DNA from: Melioribacter roseus P3M-2
Lineage (GTDB): Bacteria; Bacteroidota; Ignavibacteria; Ignavibacteriales; Melioribacteraceae
Length of the DNA: 64,000 nucleotides
NCBI RefSeq assembly: GCF_000279145.1
Contig: NC_018178.1
Span: 558,001 to 622,000 of the forward strand
Reading direction: 5' to 3'
Shown here: one piece after another, positions 18,755 through 26,856 of the stretch
Layout of the letters: each line of letters opens with the position of its first letter
How positions within the stretch are numbered: position 1 is the first letter of the stretch
The notes under the pieces: generated by a model
Told to the model about the DNA's origin: nothing
Seen by the model: the letters and a program-made list of their open reading frames with translations, nothing else
Database searches by the model: none
Translations under genes and position numbers: made by a program

Positions 18755-19390
18755 TTCTTGAGGTCAGATAGAGACTGATTCCCCCGCCTTTGGCGCGATG
18801 TAGAAAAGATTCAGTTGGCAGAGCAAAGCAATCTCTCCCGTATTCATTCGAGTTTGCTTCGTGGTCCCGTTTTCTTCGGATCTCCTCGCGTAAGGACGGA
18901 ATTTTATTCAGAGTTTGTTTTCCATCATACTGTAGGTTTGTAAAGACTGTTTTTCCGTGTAGAGTCATTACGAGTACCGCCTTTGGCGGGACGAAGTAAT
19001 CTCACCGCTATTCATTAGAGTTTGCTTCCCTCGCATACTGCGGGGTTGCAAAGACGAAGTTTTGTTCAGACTTTGCTTCCCACATACCACTCGTCCGTAA
19101 GACCTATTCGATCCGGCATTTGTCATACTGACCCCGCCGTAGGCGGGGGAAGTATCTCACACACTCATTTGAGTTTGCTTCGTCGCTCGCTTTGCCCACT
19201 CCTTGCAAAGACGAAGGCGTTCATTGTGCGGGTGTGCAGGCGTGACGGAGTTCTTCGTTATTCAACTTTGTACAAAATACAAACTTCCAAACCTAGAACC
19301 TACCTACCGGCAGGCAGGCTCCAAAACGAAGAACGATCAACCAACAAACATTGCGACCTAAGCCGGATAACAATTATATGCCAGCCATAA
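18755..19390. repeat. Intergenic cluster of modular hairpin repeats (cluster 1)
   Basis: This gene-free space holds degenerate and intact copies of the dispersed hairpin family. Intact examples are GTCATTACGAG...GAAGTAATCTCA at 18964-19004 and GTCATACTGAC...GAAGTATCTCA at 19122-19159, each followed by inverted TTTGC-stem units. From about 19215 to 19345 lies a second element (GACGGAGTTCTTCGTTAT and CTACCGGCAGGCAGG) that recurs at 38670-38790 and partly at 45605-45655. Short open frames here are repeat-derived and not counted as genes. Confidence 0.8.
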
Positions 19391-19430
19391 TTCATGGCTA
19401 ATGCCAGCGTAACCCCTCTAAATATAAATT

Positions 19431-21038
19431 CTATTTGACAAGCATCATTTGCTTAATGTCGGTAAATTTATCTGTAATTAATTTATAGAAATAAACGCCG
19501 GATGTGAGTCTTGAAGCGTCAAATTTGAGTTCGTAATTGCCCGCCTGCTGATGATTATTTACAAGCGTTTCAATTTCGTTGCCCAACATATCGTAGACCT
19601 TAAGACTTACGAAAGACGCCTCGGGAAGCTGATATTTAATCGTAGTTGTAGGATTAAAAGGATTGGGATAATTCTGGAATAATGCAAACTCAGTCGGCTT
19701 AACGTCTTCGTTAACCGAAACAACCTGACTCGTGGTTATAACCGAAGTATCGTTGACAAAAGTGTGCGTGTCGAAAGCAACCACTATTATCGTAAAAGTT
19801 TTGTTTGCCTGGTCTTGAGTGGGAGTCCAGGTAAACAAACCTCCAGCTGTTATGCCGGCTCCGTCAGGTACCTGAAGCGCGGCAAACGTAATCGGGTCGC
19901 CTTCCGGATCGGTCGCTTCATATTGGAATGAAAATTCGACAGGGACATTGTGTACGGTTACTATTTCGCCGTCCAAAGTTTTTGTAAATACCGGGGGCTG
20001 ATTTGCGTCATTTACAATAATCGTCAGTTCCTTTGTATCCCTGGCATCATATTCGTCTCTAACTGCGAACGTAATTGTATAAGCGCCAGCCTGGTCGTAT
20101 CCCGGCGTCCATGAAAATAAACCGTCCGCAGTCAAATCGGCTCCATCCGGAAGCGTGCCCAATGTAAAGAATAACAAAGTTGCGCCCGGGTCGGGGTCGT
20201 CAGCGGTCAATTGCAATTCGTAATTTTCTCCTTCGTCGATATTCACCGGACTGGTTATGTTCAGGTTAAGCGTTGGAGGACTGTTTATATTGTTAACGAC
20301 AATATTAACAGTTAAAACCGAGGAGGAATTTCCGTCGTTCGCAATAAAGTCGACTTCATACGTTCCCGCCTGGTCGTATCCGGGCGTCCATGTAAATGTT
20401 TTTGTAGCGGGATCAAATGACGCGCCGTCGGGAAGTTTATCAGCAGAGTATGTTATCGGGTCTCCTTCGGCATCCGTTGCATTCACTGTAAAGCTTAAAG
20501 TCTCGCCTTCGTTTACGGTCTTGTCTTCAACCGGGTCGAATACGGGCGGATTGTTTACGGTACTTACCGTAGCTGAACCGTTTTCCCATGTTACAGTAAG
20601 AGAAGAAGGTCCGAACGATTTTGGATTCACGTTGCCGTTGTCGTAAACAATGTCGCCGAACTCCAATGCAGTTGTACCGGACGATTTAAACTTGATTTTT
20701 ATATTCAATAACGTTCCGCTGCCGGATAAAGGCGAGGAGCTCGCCCAAGCTACTCTCAGGTAGCCTTTCGCGGTATCGACTTTTGTGGTCGGACTGTTGC
20801 CCGATACTTTTGTGCCTGTTGTGCTGATGCCTGTAATATAAATGGCGCTATTGTCATAATTAATTTGAAACTGAAATGATGTTACGTCAAGTCCCGTCAA
20901 ATCACTGACTGTAATAGGGAAAAGTATTTCCGTATCCGGCGAACCGACCGCATTTGGCAGAGATACTGTTACTTGCGCCATCGAAAAAGACGTAAATACT
21001 AAAGTAATTATTAACGATAAAAATATATTCTTTTTCAT
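19431..21038 (-). CDS. Type IX-secreted cohesin and Ig-like domain protein
   Basis: 535 residues from the ATG at 21038, chosen because it gives a clean signal peptide (MKKNIFLSLIITLVF...SMAQ); an ATG five codons upstream is possible. Order: signal peptide, a cohesin-like beta-sandwich (about 20-150; SFQFQINYDNSAIYI and GTLLNIKIKF), three cadherin/He-PIG-type Ig-like repeats each with the DPEGDPIT and FTWTPGYDQAG motifs (about 160-440), and a type IX sorting domain starting LFQNYPNPFNPTTTIKY and ending in KQMMLVK. It would be secreted and surface-attached, possibly binding dockerin-bearing partners. The first of four such genes in a row. Confidence 0.85.
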   Translation of the reverse strand: MKKNIFLSLIITLVFTSFSMAQVTVSLPNAVGSPDTEILFPITVSDLTGLDVTSFQFQINYDNSAIYITGISTTGTKVSGNSPTTKVDTAKGYLRVAWASSSPLSGSGTLLNIKIKFKSSGTTALEFGDIVYDNGNVNPKSFGPSSLTVTWENGSATVSTVNNPPVFDPVEDKTVNEGETLSFTVNATDAEGDPITYSADKLPDGASFDPATKTFTWTPGYDQAGTYEVDFIANDGNSSSVLTVNIVVNNINSPPTLNLNITSPVNIDEGENYELQLTADDPDPGATLLFFTLGTLPDGADLTADGLFSWTPGYDQAGAYTITFAVRDEYDARDTKELTIIVNDANQPPVFTKTLDGEIVTVHNVPVEFSFQYEATDPEGDPITFAALQVPDGAGITAGGLFTWTPTQDQANKTFTIIVVAFDTHTFVNDTSVITTSQVVSVNEDVKPTEFALFQNYPNPFNPTTTIKYQLPEASFVSLKVYDMLGNEIETLVNNHQQAGNYELKFDASRLTSGVYFYKLITDKFTDIKQMMLVK

Positions 21039-21169
21039 TTCGGAGCCCTTCATAATTGTTTTTAATCAAGCTAAATATAAAGTAAATTTTAAGTTTTATC
21101 AAAAAGATTTTTATCTCATTTTGACGTTAAGCACACTGCGGATTTTCTAATTACGGATCGAACAGATCA

Positions 21170-21512
21170 TTGCGGACAAGTATCGCGAGTGTGAGGCTTA
21201 ATCTAAACTAAACTTTGTCTTTGCGAGGATATCCGACGAAGACGGAACAACGAAGAATCCGCGGATGATTTTTTATTAAAATACAAAAACAATGATTGAT
21301 AGAGATACTTCGCCCCGCCTCTGGCGGGACTCAGTATGACAATATTCATCTCGTCTTTGCGAGGAGCGAGCAAAGCGAGCGACGAAGCAAACTCAAAAGA
21401 AAAGACGATGAGATTACTTCGCCCCGCTAAAGCGGGTCTCGTAATGACTGTACAGACATAAATAAGTCTTTGCAAGGAGTCCCGCCAGCAGCAAGGCTCC
21501 TAATGACAGACC
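21170..21512. repeat. Modular hairpin repeats (cluster 2)
   Basis: The space between two cohesin genes holds TTTGC-stem, ATACT-stem (about 21302-21341, GATACTTCGCCCCGCC...CTCAGTATGAC) and ATTAC-stem (about 21410-21450) units, plus the sequence TTTTTATTAAAATACAAAAACAA that parallels the linker in other clusters. No gene is visible. Confidence 0.8.
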
Positions 21513-21515
21513 TAT

Positions 21516-21542
21516 AAAAAAAGCCCCTTATTCAGGGGCTTT
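21516..21542 (-). terminator. Rho-independent terminator of the 758-residue cohesin gene
   Basis: On the minus strand AAAGCCCC-TGAATA-GGGGCTTT is followed by a T run (TTTTTTT). It lies about 50 bases after the stop codon at 21594. A nearly identical terminator with the same flanks sits at 24954-24980 behind the paralogous gene. Confidence 0.88.
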
Positions 21543-21593
21543 CAAAATTGCATCAATAAACTAATCCCTATTCCCTAATAACTAATCCCTAAC

Positions 21594-23870
21594 TTACTTC
21601 ATATAAATCATTTTTTTAATCGATACATAATCGCCCGCTTCGAGTTTATAGATATAAATTCCGGCATTCAATTCATTTGCGTCGAAAGATACTCTGTGAT
21701 AACCCGCGCTTTGATTTTCGTTAACGAGCGTCATAACTTCCTGTCCGAGCACATTGTATACCGTCAGGCGCACATGAGCTTCTTTCGGCAATCCGTATTT
21801 AATAACGGTAGTAGGATTAAACGGATTCGGGAAATTCTGCAATAACTTGAATTCTTTCGGAATTCCTTCTTCTTCGACGCCGGTAACAACGTCGCTTACT
21901 TTGATAATTTTGTTCGATACAGCCGTTAATTCGCCGTCCGAGACTTCAACCATTAGCACATACGATTTACCCGCCTGGTCTGGCATCGGCGTCCAGGTAA
22001 ATCTTCCGTCAACAGAAACAGCTCCGGGACCGCTGATCTTTCTGAATGTAACCGGATCTCCGTCCGGGTCTTCGGCTTCGAACTGGAATTGATATTCAAC
22101 GGGAACGTTATGAACGGGAATCAATTCGTTATCAGGAATTTCGGAAGTGAATTCCGGCGCGCGGTTTACATTAGCTACGGTTACTTCGGCTTCAACCGAT
22201 GCCGACAAACCGCCCTGGTCGGTTACTTTGAATGTCATTGTATAAGTTCCCGCCTGATCATAGGAAGGAGTCCATGTAAACAATCCCGTTTCAGAATCAA
22301 CGCTTGCGCCGTCGGGTAAATTCTCGCCTGTATAAGTTAATACGTCAGCCGAGTTCTGATCGCTGCCCATAAGTTGAATTGTAAGCGTTTCATTTTCATT
22401 AACTGCAAAAGGTCCTGCCGGGTCTAAGCTCAAAGAAGGAGCCACATTAGCTTCTGCTACCGCTACGATTCCGGCGTCCGCTGCAACTACCGGCGAGCCG
22501 GTGTTAAATTTGAATGCCGTAAAATCAACATTTGTAACTCCAGCCGAAACTGCCGTGCCAACCAGATATACTAACGTTCCGCTACCTACAAGATTGCTGC
22601 CGCTTGCAAACGCAAAATTAACGGAACCGGGATTTGTCGTATTAATCGAAGCGCTACCGCCTTCGCTTAATGTGCCTGCCAGTTCATAGCCTGTAATATT
22701 AATAATTGAAGAATTGTAAGTTGCCGTAAAATCATAAGACAACACGCCTTGAGCTGCGGTCAATTCGGTTACCAATACCGGAATCATAATTTCGTCGCCG
22801 GCAGTAGCGCTGACCGAACCGCCCTGAACCAGTACGGAGGCGGATTTTGCCATGCCTGCGGTAACAATTGCCGCGGGCATACCGCCGTTTAGCACAAATG
22901 TATTTCCCGTACTGAGCGTAGTCATACCGGCGTTGCTAAATTTCATATTTAATTTCAGCAGGTCGCCTTCGCCGCTCAATGCCGGATAACCTGCCCATGC
23001 AACCAACAATTTTCCGTTAGCAGTATCGGCGTTAACTTCGAGCGTGCCCTGTCCTTCTAGCAAAGTTCCGGTTACGTCGGTTCCCAGAACGCTGACAACG
23101 TTCTTGTCGTACGTTAATGTAAACTGAATTGACGTAACGTTCTTGCCCGTTAAATTATCTACCGTTATAGCGGCTGTTTTTTCAGAGCCGGGCGTGCCGG
23201 AAACTTTCGGCAATGCCACATTAACGGGCGCGCTCGCGCTCGATTCGTCAATACTCGTACCAATAATTCTCACGTCCTGTACGTAAAGATATTTTGAGGT
23301 AGAAGGTGAACTGTCATACCAGGGATAAATTCTTACAAAGAGCGTATCGCCGTATTTGACAAGCTTATTCAGTTTATATTCCAAAAGCTCTACCGCATTT
23401 TTAACCAGATGTAATGTAGTATCGTTTAATTGGACAGGATTATCGAAGGAAGAAGAAACATCATAGACAATGTTGGCTCTGATATGATCGGTGCCTCCGC
23501 CTCCGAGATAAAGAGAAAGGGTGTCCGCCTGGAAATAATATCCGTTTTCCGGAGTTACGGCAAACTGCACATAGCGGTCCGGATTCGGACCTGTTTCATT
23601 ACCCCAGGAGATAGCGCTGTTTCCGTCATTTGGCCACCATCTTTGATTGTTGCCCAATGGACCCGCCGACGTTCCCGAATAGCTTCTTACTCGGAAAATA
23701 GGCGTTCCAGTTTCCGGGAAAGCTACTATATGTCCTGCTAATTCGGATACATTTTGACTGTCCGGTTCCACGCATTTCCATCTTGCATATGCATTATCCT
23801 GCGCATTTATCACTCCACCGAGACCTAACATTATCAACATCAATAAGATTGACTGTGCAATTTTTTTCAT
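21594..23870 (-). CDS. Type IX-secreted protein with two cohesin-like domains
   Basis: 758 residues. Order: signal peptide (1-23, ending INAQ), an N-terminal beta-rich domain (about 24-205; unrecognised, with an RANIVYDVSSS stretch, possibly carbohydrate-binding), cohesin-like domain 1 (about 213-345; SIQFTLTYDKNVVSV), cohesin-like domain 2 (about 345-475; LSYDFTATYNSSIINI), two Ig-like repeats with FTWTPSYDQAG and FTWTPMPDQAG (about 480-665), and the type IX sorting domain LLQNFPNPFNPTTVIKYGL. From domain 1 onward it is very similar to the next gene (25041-26756), so they arose by duplication. Likely a surface scaffold or adhesin. No catalytic domain is seen. Confidence 0.85.
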   Translation of the reverse strand: MKKIAQSILLMLIMLGLGGVINAQDNAYARWKCVEPDSQNVSELAGHIVAFPETGTPIFRVRSYSGTSAGPLGNNQRWWPNDGNSAISWGNETGPNPDRYVQFAVTPENGYYFQADTLSLYLGGGGTDHIRANIVYDVSSSFDNPVQLNDTTLHLVKNAVELLEYKLNKLVKYGDTLFVRIYPWYDSSPSTSKYLYVQDVRIIGTSIDESSASAPVNVALPKVSGTPGSEKTAAITVDNLTGKNVTSIQFTLTYDKNVVSVLGTDVTGTLLEGQGTLEVNADTANGKLLVAWAGYPALSGEGDLLKLNMKFSNAGMTTLSTGNTFVLNGGMPAAIVTAGMAKSASVLVQGGSVSATAGDEIMIPVLVTELTAAQGVLSYDFTATYNSSIINITGYELAGTLSEGGSASINTTNPGSVNFAFASGSNLVGSGTLVYLVGTAVSAGVTNVDFTAFKFNTGSPVVAADAGIVAVAEANVAPSLSLDPAGPFAVNENETLTIQLMGSDQNSADVLTYTGENLPDGASVDSETGLFTWTPSYDQAGTYTMTFKVTDQGGLSASVEAEVTVANVNRAPEFTSEIPDNELIPVHNVPVEYQFQFEAEDPDGDPVTFRKISGPGAVSVDGRFTWTPMPDQAGKSYVLMVEVSDGELTAVSNKIIKVSDVVTGVEEEGIPKEFKLLQNFPNPFNPTTVIKYGLPKEAHVRLTVYNVLGQEVMTLVNENQSAGYHRVSFDANELNAGIYIYKLEAGDYVSIKKMIYMK

Positions 23871-24089
23871 GGCACCTCCTTAAAATGATTATTTATTTTA
23901 TTTAAAACTTTTGCCCCACTTAACCGATTAATTCATTTTATTCTAATATTTTAAGCAAATTTACCTAAGTATTTTGTGTAATGCAATTTATTTTTTCATT
24001 TTTTTTCGCTCTTTTTGTTATTAAATCTTATATCCGTAATTCGTTTCTTCATCGGTCAATTTTGCGCGTGTTTTTGAGATATATATGTT

Positions 24090-24947
24090 GGCGGTGTCAG
24101 TATGACAAATGGCGGATTGTGTAGGTCTTTGCGAACGAGCGGAGCGAGTGAAGCAAACTCTGAACAAACTTCGTCTTTGCGAGGAGTGAGCAGAGCGAAC
24201 GACGAAGCAAACTCAAATGAATACCTGTGAGATTACTTCGTCCCGCTAAAGCGGGTCTCGTAATGACAGTACAGACATAAATAAGTCTTTGCGAACGAGC
24301 GGAGCGAGTGAAGCAAACTCTGAACAAACTTCGTCTTTGCGAGGAGCGAGCAAAGCGAACGACGAAGCAAACTCACATGTATCCCAATGAGATACTTCCT
24401 CCCGCCAAAGGCGGGACTCAGTATGACAACATCCTTCTCCTGTCTTTGCGACCCCGCAGAATACGGGGGAAGCAAACTCTGAACAAACTTCGTCTTTGCG
24501 AGGAGCGAGCAAAGCGAACGACGAAGCAAACTCACATGAGTGTGTGAGATACTTCCCCCGCCGTTGGCGGGGTCAGTATGACAAATGACGGATTGTGTAG
24601 GTCTTTGCGAACGAGCGGAGCGAGTGAAGCAAACTCTGAAAAAAACGTTGTCTTTCTGAGGATATCCGACGAAGACGGAACGACGAAGAATCTGAGGTTG
24701 ACCTTTGATTGTTATTCAAAAACAATAATTGATTGAGATTACTTCGTCCCGCCTCTGGCGGGACTCGTAATGACGAACGCCGGATCGAACAGGTCTTTGC
24801 GAGGAGTGAGCAAAGCGAACGACGAAGCAAACTCACATGAATACCTGTGAGATTACTTCGCCCCGCTAAAGCGGGTCTCGTAATGACAGTACAGACATAA
24901 ATAAGTCATTGTGAGGAGTCCCGCCAGCAGCGGGACTCGTAATGACA
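24090..24947. repeat. Large array of modular hairpin repeats (cluster 3)
   Basis: About 860 bases of alternating units: TTTGC-stem units with cassettes such as GAGCGAGCAAAGCGAACGA and ACGAGCGGAGCGAGTG, ATTAC-stem units (24228-24267 and others) and ATACT-stem units (24545-24582 and others). It also holds one copy of the linker with AATAATTGATTGAGATTACTTCG. The whole span between the cohesin genes has no gene; the many short frames of the MSLLRRSLCSLLAKTK type come from these repeats. Confidence 0.85.
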
Positions 24948-24953
24948 AACCAA

Positions 24954-24980
24954 TAAAAAAGCCCCTTATTCAGGGGCTTT
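24954..24980 (-). terminator. Rho-independent terminator of the 571-residue cohesin gene
   Basis: Same hairpin as at 21516-21542 (AAAGCCCCTGAATAAGGGGC then T run on the minus strand), 60 bases behind the stop codon at 25041. Confidence 0.88.
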
Positions 24981-25040
24981 CAAAATTACATCTATAAACT
25001 AATCACTAATAACTAATCCCTGGTCACTAATCACTAATTC

Positions 25041-26756
25041 CTACTTCATCAAAATCATCTTCTTAATCGATGTAAAGTCGCCAGCTTCGAGTTTATAGAT
25101 ATACATTCCCGTGTTCAGGTTTGAAGCGTCGAAACTAACGGTATGATATCCAGCGGATTTCAAGCCGTTAACGAGCGTTGCAATTTCCTGACCGAGCACA
25201 TTGTAGACGGTGAGTCTAACATGCGCTTCTTTCGGAACTGCATATTTAATTGTAGTTGTCGGGTTGAACGGATTCGGGAAATTCTGCAAGAGTTTGAATT
25301 CTCTCGGAATTCCGTCTTCTTCAACTCCCACAACCGTATCGCTCACTTTGATTGTTTTAGTCGAAACTGCAGTCAATTCACCGTCCGAAACTTCCACCAT
25401 CAACACATACGATTTTCCGGCTTGCGACGGAGTCGGAGCCCACGAATATTCGCCTGTAGCAGAAATTTCGCCGGGGCCGCTTACGATACGGAATTGTACG
25501 TCGTCGCCGTCCGGGTCTTCGGCTTTATAGATGAATTCATAAGCTACCGGCACATTATGAACCGGAATAACTTCGTTGTCGGGAATTTCAGCGGTGAATA
25601 CAGGAGCTCTGTTAACGTTGTTAACCGTTACAGTTGCGGTAGCATTTGCGCTTAAACCGCCCTGATCGGTAACCGTAAAAGTAAGAGTATATTCTCCTGC
25701 CTGCTCGTAACCGACATTCCATGTAAATGCGCCCGTTTCGGCATTGACGCTTGCGCCGGCAGGTAAATCAACTCCTGCGTATGTCAAAACGTCGCCGCTG
25801 TTTGCATCGTCGCCAACAAGTTGGATAGACAATGTTTGTCCTTCGTCAACTACAAAAGGACCTTCGGGATTCAGCGTTAAAGTCGGAGCAACGTTGGCGT
25901 CTGCAACCGCTACTACGGCAGGATCAGCCGCTACGGGTATGTTGCCCGTGTTAAATTTAAAGGAAGTAAACTCGACTTCTGTCGTACCTCCTGCAACCGC
26001 AGTGCCTACAAGATAAACGAGCGTGCCGCTGCCTGTAATTTTGCTGCCGCTTGCAAATGCAAAGCTTACAACGCCTGCGGTGGATGTATTGATCGATGCA
26101 CTGCCGCCTTCGCTCAATGTGCCGGCTAATTCAAAACCGGTAATATTGATAACGTCGCTGTCGTAAGTAGCCGTAAAGTCGTAAGACAATACGTTTTGCG
26201 CATCAGTAATTTCAGTTGTAAGAACCGGAATCATAATTTCTTCGCCTGCTGTTGCGCTAACGGAACCGCCCTGAATAAGAACGGCTGCGGTTTTAGCTTC
26301 GCCAGCTGTTACAGCAGCTGCCGGCGTGCCGGCGTTGAATTTGAATGTGCCGCCAAAGTCGAGCGCGGTTGTTCCGGCGTTTCTGAACATGAAATTCAGT
26401 TTAAGTAAAGTTCCTTCGCCTTCAAGAGCAGATCCACTTGCCCATGCTACGGAAATCTTTCCGTTTGCAGTATCGGCGTTCACCTGAATGGAGCCGAGAC
26501 CATCTACCAATGTACCGGCTTGATCGACGCCGGTTATATAAACAACATTCTTGTCGTATGTAAGAGTAAATTCAAAAGACAAAACATTCTGTCCTGTCAA
26601 ATCACCTACAGTAATTGCGCCGCTTTTCTCAATACCGGCGGAACCGGCTACATTCGGTAGAGTCACACTAACCTGAGCAAACGTACTCGTTCCTAACATA
26701 AGCATTGCTGCCGCAACAGCCAGAAACTTTACAACGCTTATTTTGAAACTTCTCAT
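25041..26756 (-). CDS. Type IX-secreted protein with two cohesin-like domains, shorter paralogue
   Basis: 571 residues. Order: signal peptide (1-28, ending TFAQ), cohesin-like domain 1 (about 28-155; LSFEFTLTYDKNVVYI and GTLLKLNFMF), cohesin-like domain 2 (about 155-285; LSYDFTATYDSDVINI), two Ig-like repeats (about 290-475), and the type IX sorting domain LLQNFPNPFNPTTTIKYAV ending KKMILMK. It matches the 758-residue neighbour almost domain for domain but lacks that protein's N-terminal domain. It follows the giant dockerin protein gene on the same strand. Probably secreted to the cell surface, where cohesins could hold dockerin proteins. Confidence 0.86.
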   Translation of the reverse strand: MRSFKISVVKFLAVAAAMLMLGTSTFAQVSVTLPNVAGSAGIEKSGAITVGDLTGQNVLSFEFTLTYDKNVVYITGVDQAGTLVDGLGSIQVNADTANGKISVAWASGSALEGEGTLLKLNFMFRNAGTTALDFGGTFKFNAGTPAAAVTAGEAKTAAVLIQGGSVSATAGEEIMIPVLTTEITDAQNVLSYDFTATYDSDVINITGFELAGTLSEGGSASINTSTAGVVSFAFASGSKITGSGTLVYLVGTAVAGGTTEVEFTSFKFNTGNIPVAADPAVVAVADANVAPTLTLNPEGPFVVDEGQTLSIQLVGDDANSGDVLTYAGVDLPAGASVNAETGAFTWNVGYEQAGEYTLTFTVTDQGGLSANATATVTVNNVNRAPVFTAEIPDNEVIPVHNVPVAYEFIYKAEDPDGDDVQFRIVSGPGEISATGEYSWAPTPSQAGKSYVLMVEVSDGELTAVSTKTIKVSDTVVGVEEDGIPREFKLLQNFPNPFNPTTTIKYAVPKEAHVRLTVYNVLGQEIATLVNGLKSAGYHTVSFDASNLNTGMYIYKLEAGDFTSIKKMILMK

Positions 26757-26812
26757 TTATTACCTCAATTTAATTTCTACATTATATGTTAACACACAAA
26801 ACAAACTTTAAT

Positions 26813-26845
26813 AAAACCGGGGAGCGGGTAGACCGCTCCCGGTTT
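26813..26845 (-). terminator. Terminator behind the giant dockerin gene
   Basis: On the minus strand AAACCGGGAGCGG-TCTAC-CCGCTCCCCGGTTT followed by TATT lies 12 bases behind the stop codon at 26857. The stem is strong and GC-rich, the T tract short. Confidence 0.85.
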
Positions 26846-26856
26846 ATGAAGCGCAA

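Noticed and set aside
24097-24836. Many short open frames of the MSLLRRSLCSLLAKTK and VICTVITRPALAGRSNL type in clusters 1-8
   Set aside because: They are translations of the hairpin repeats in several frames, have no ribosome binding site, and recur wherever the repeats occur.
24090-24947. CRISPR array
   Set aside because: Units are in both orientations, have variable middle parts inside hairpins and irregular spacers of 11-17 bases, and no cas gene is near.
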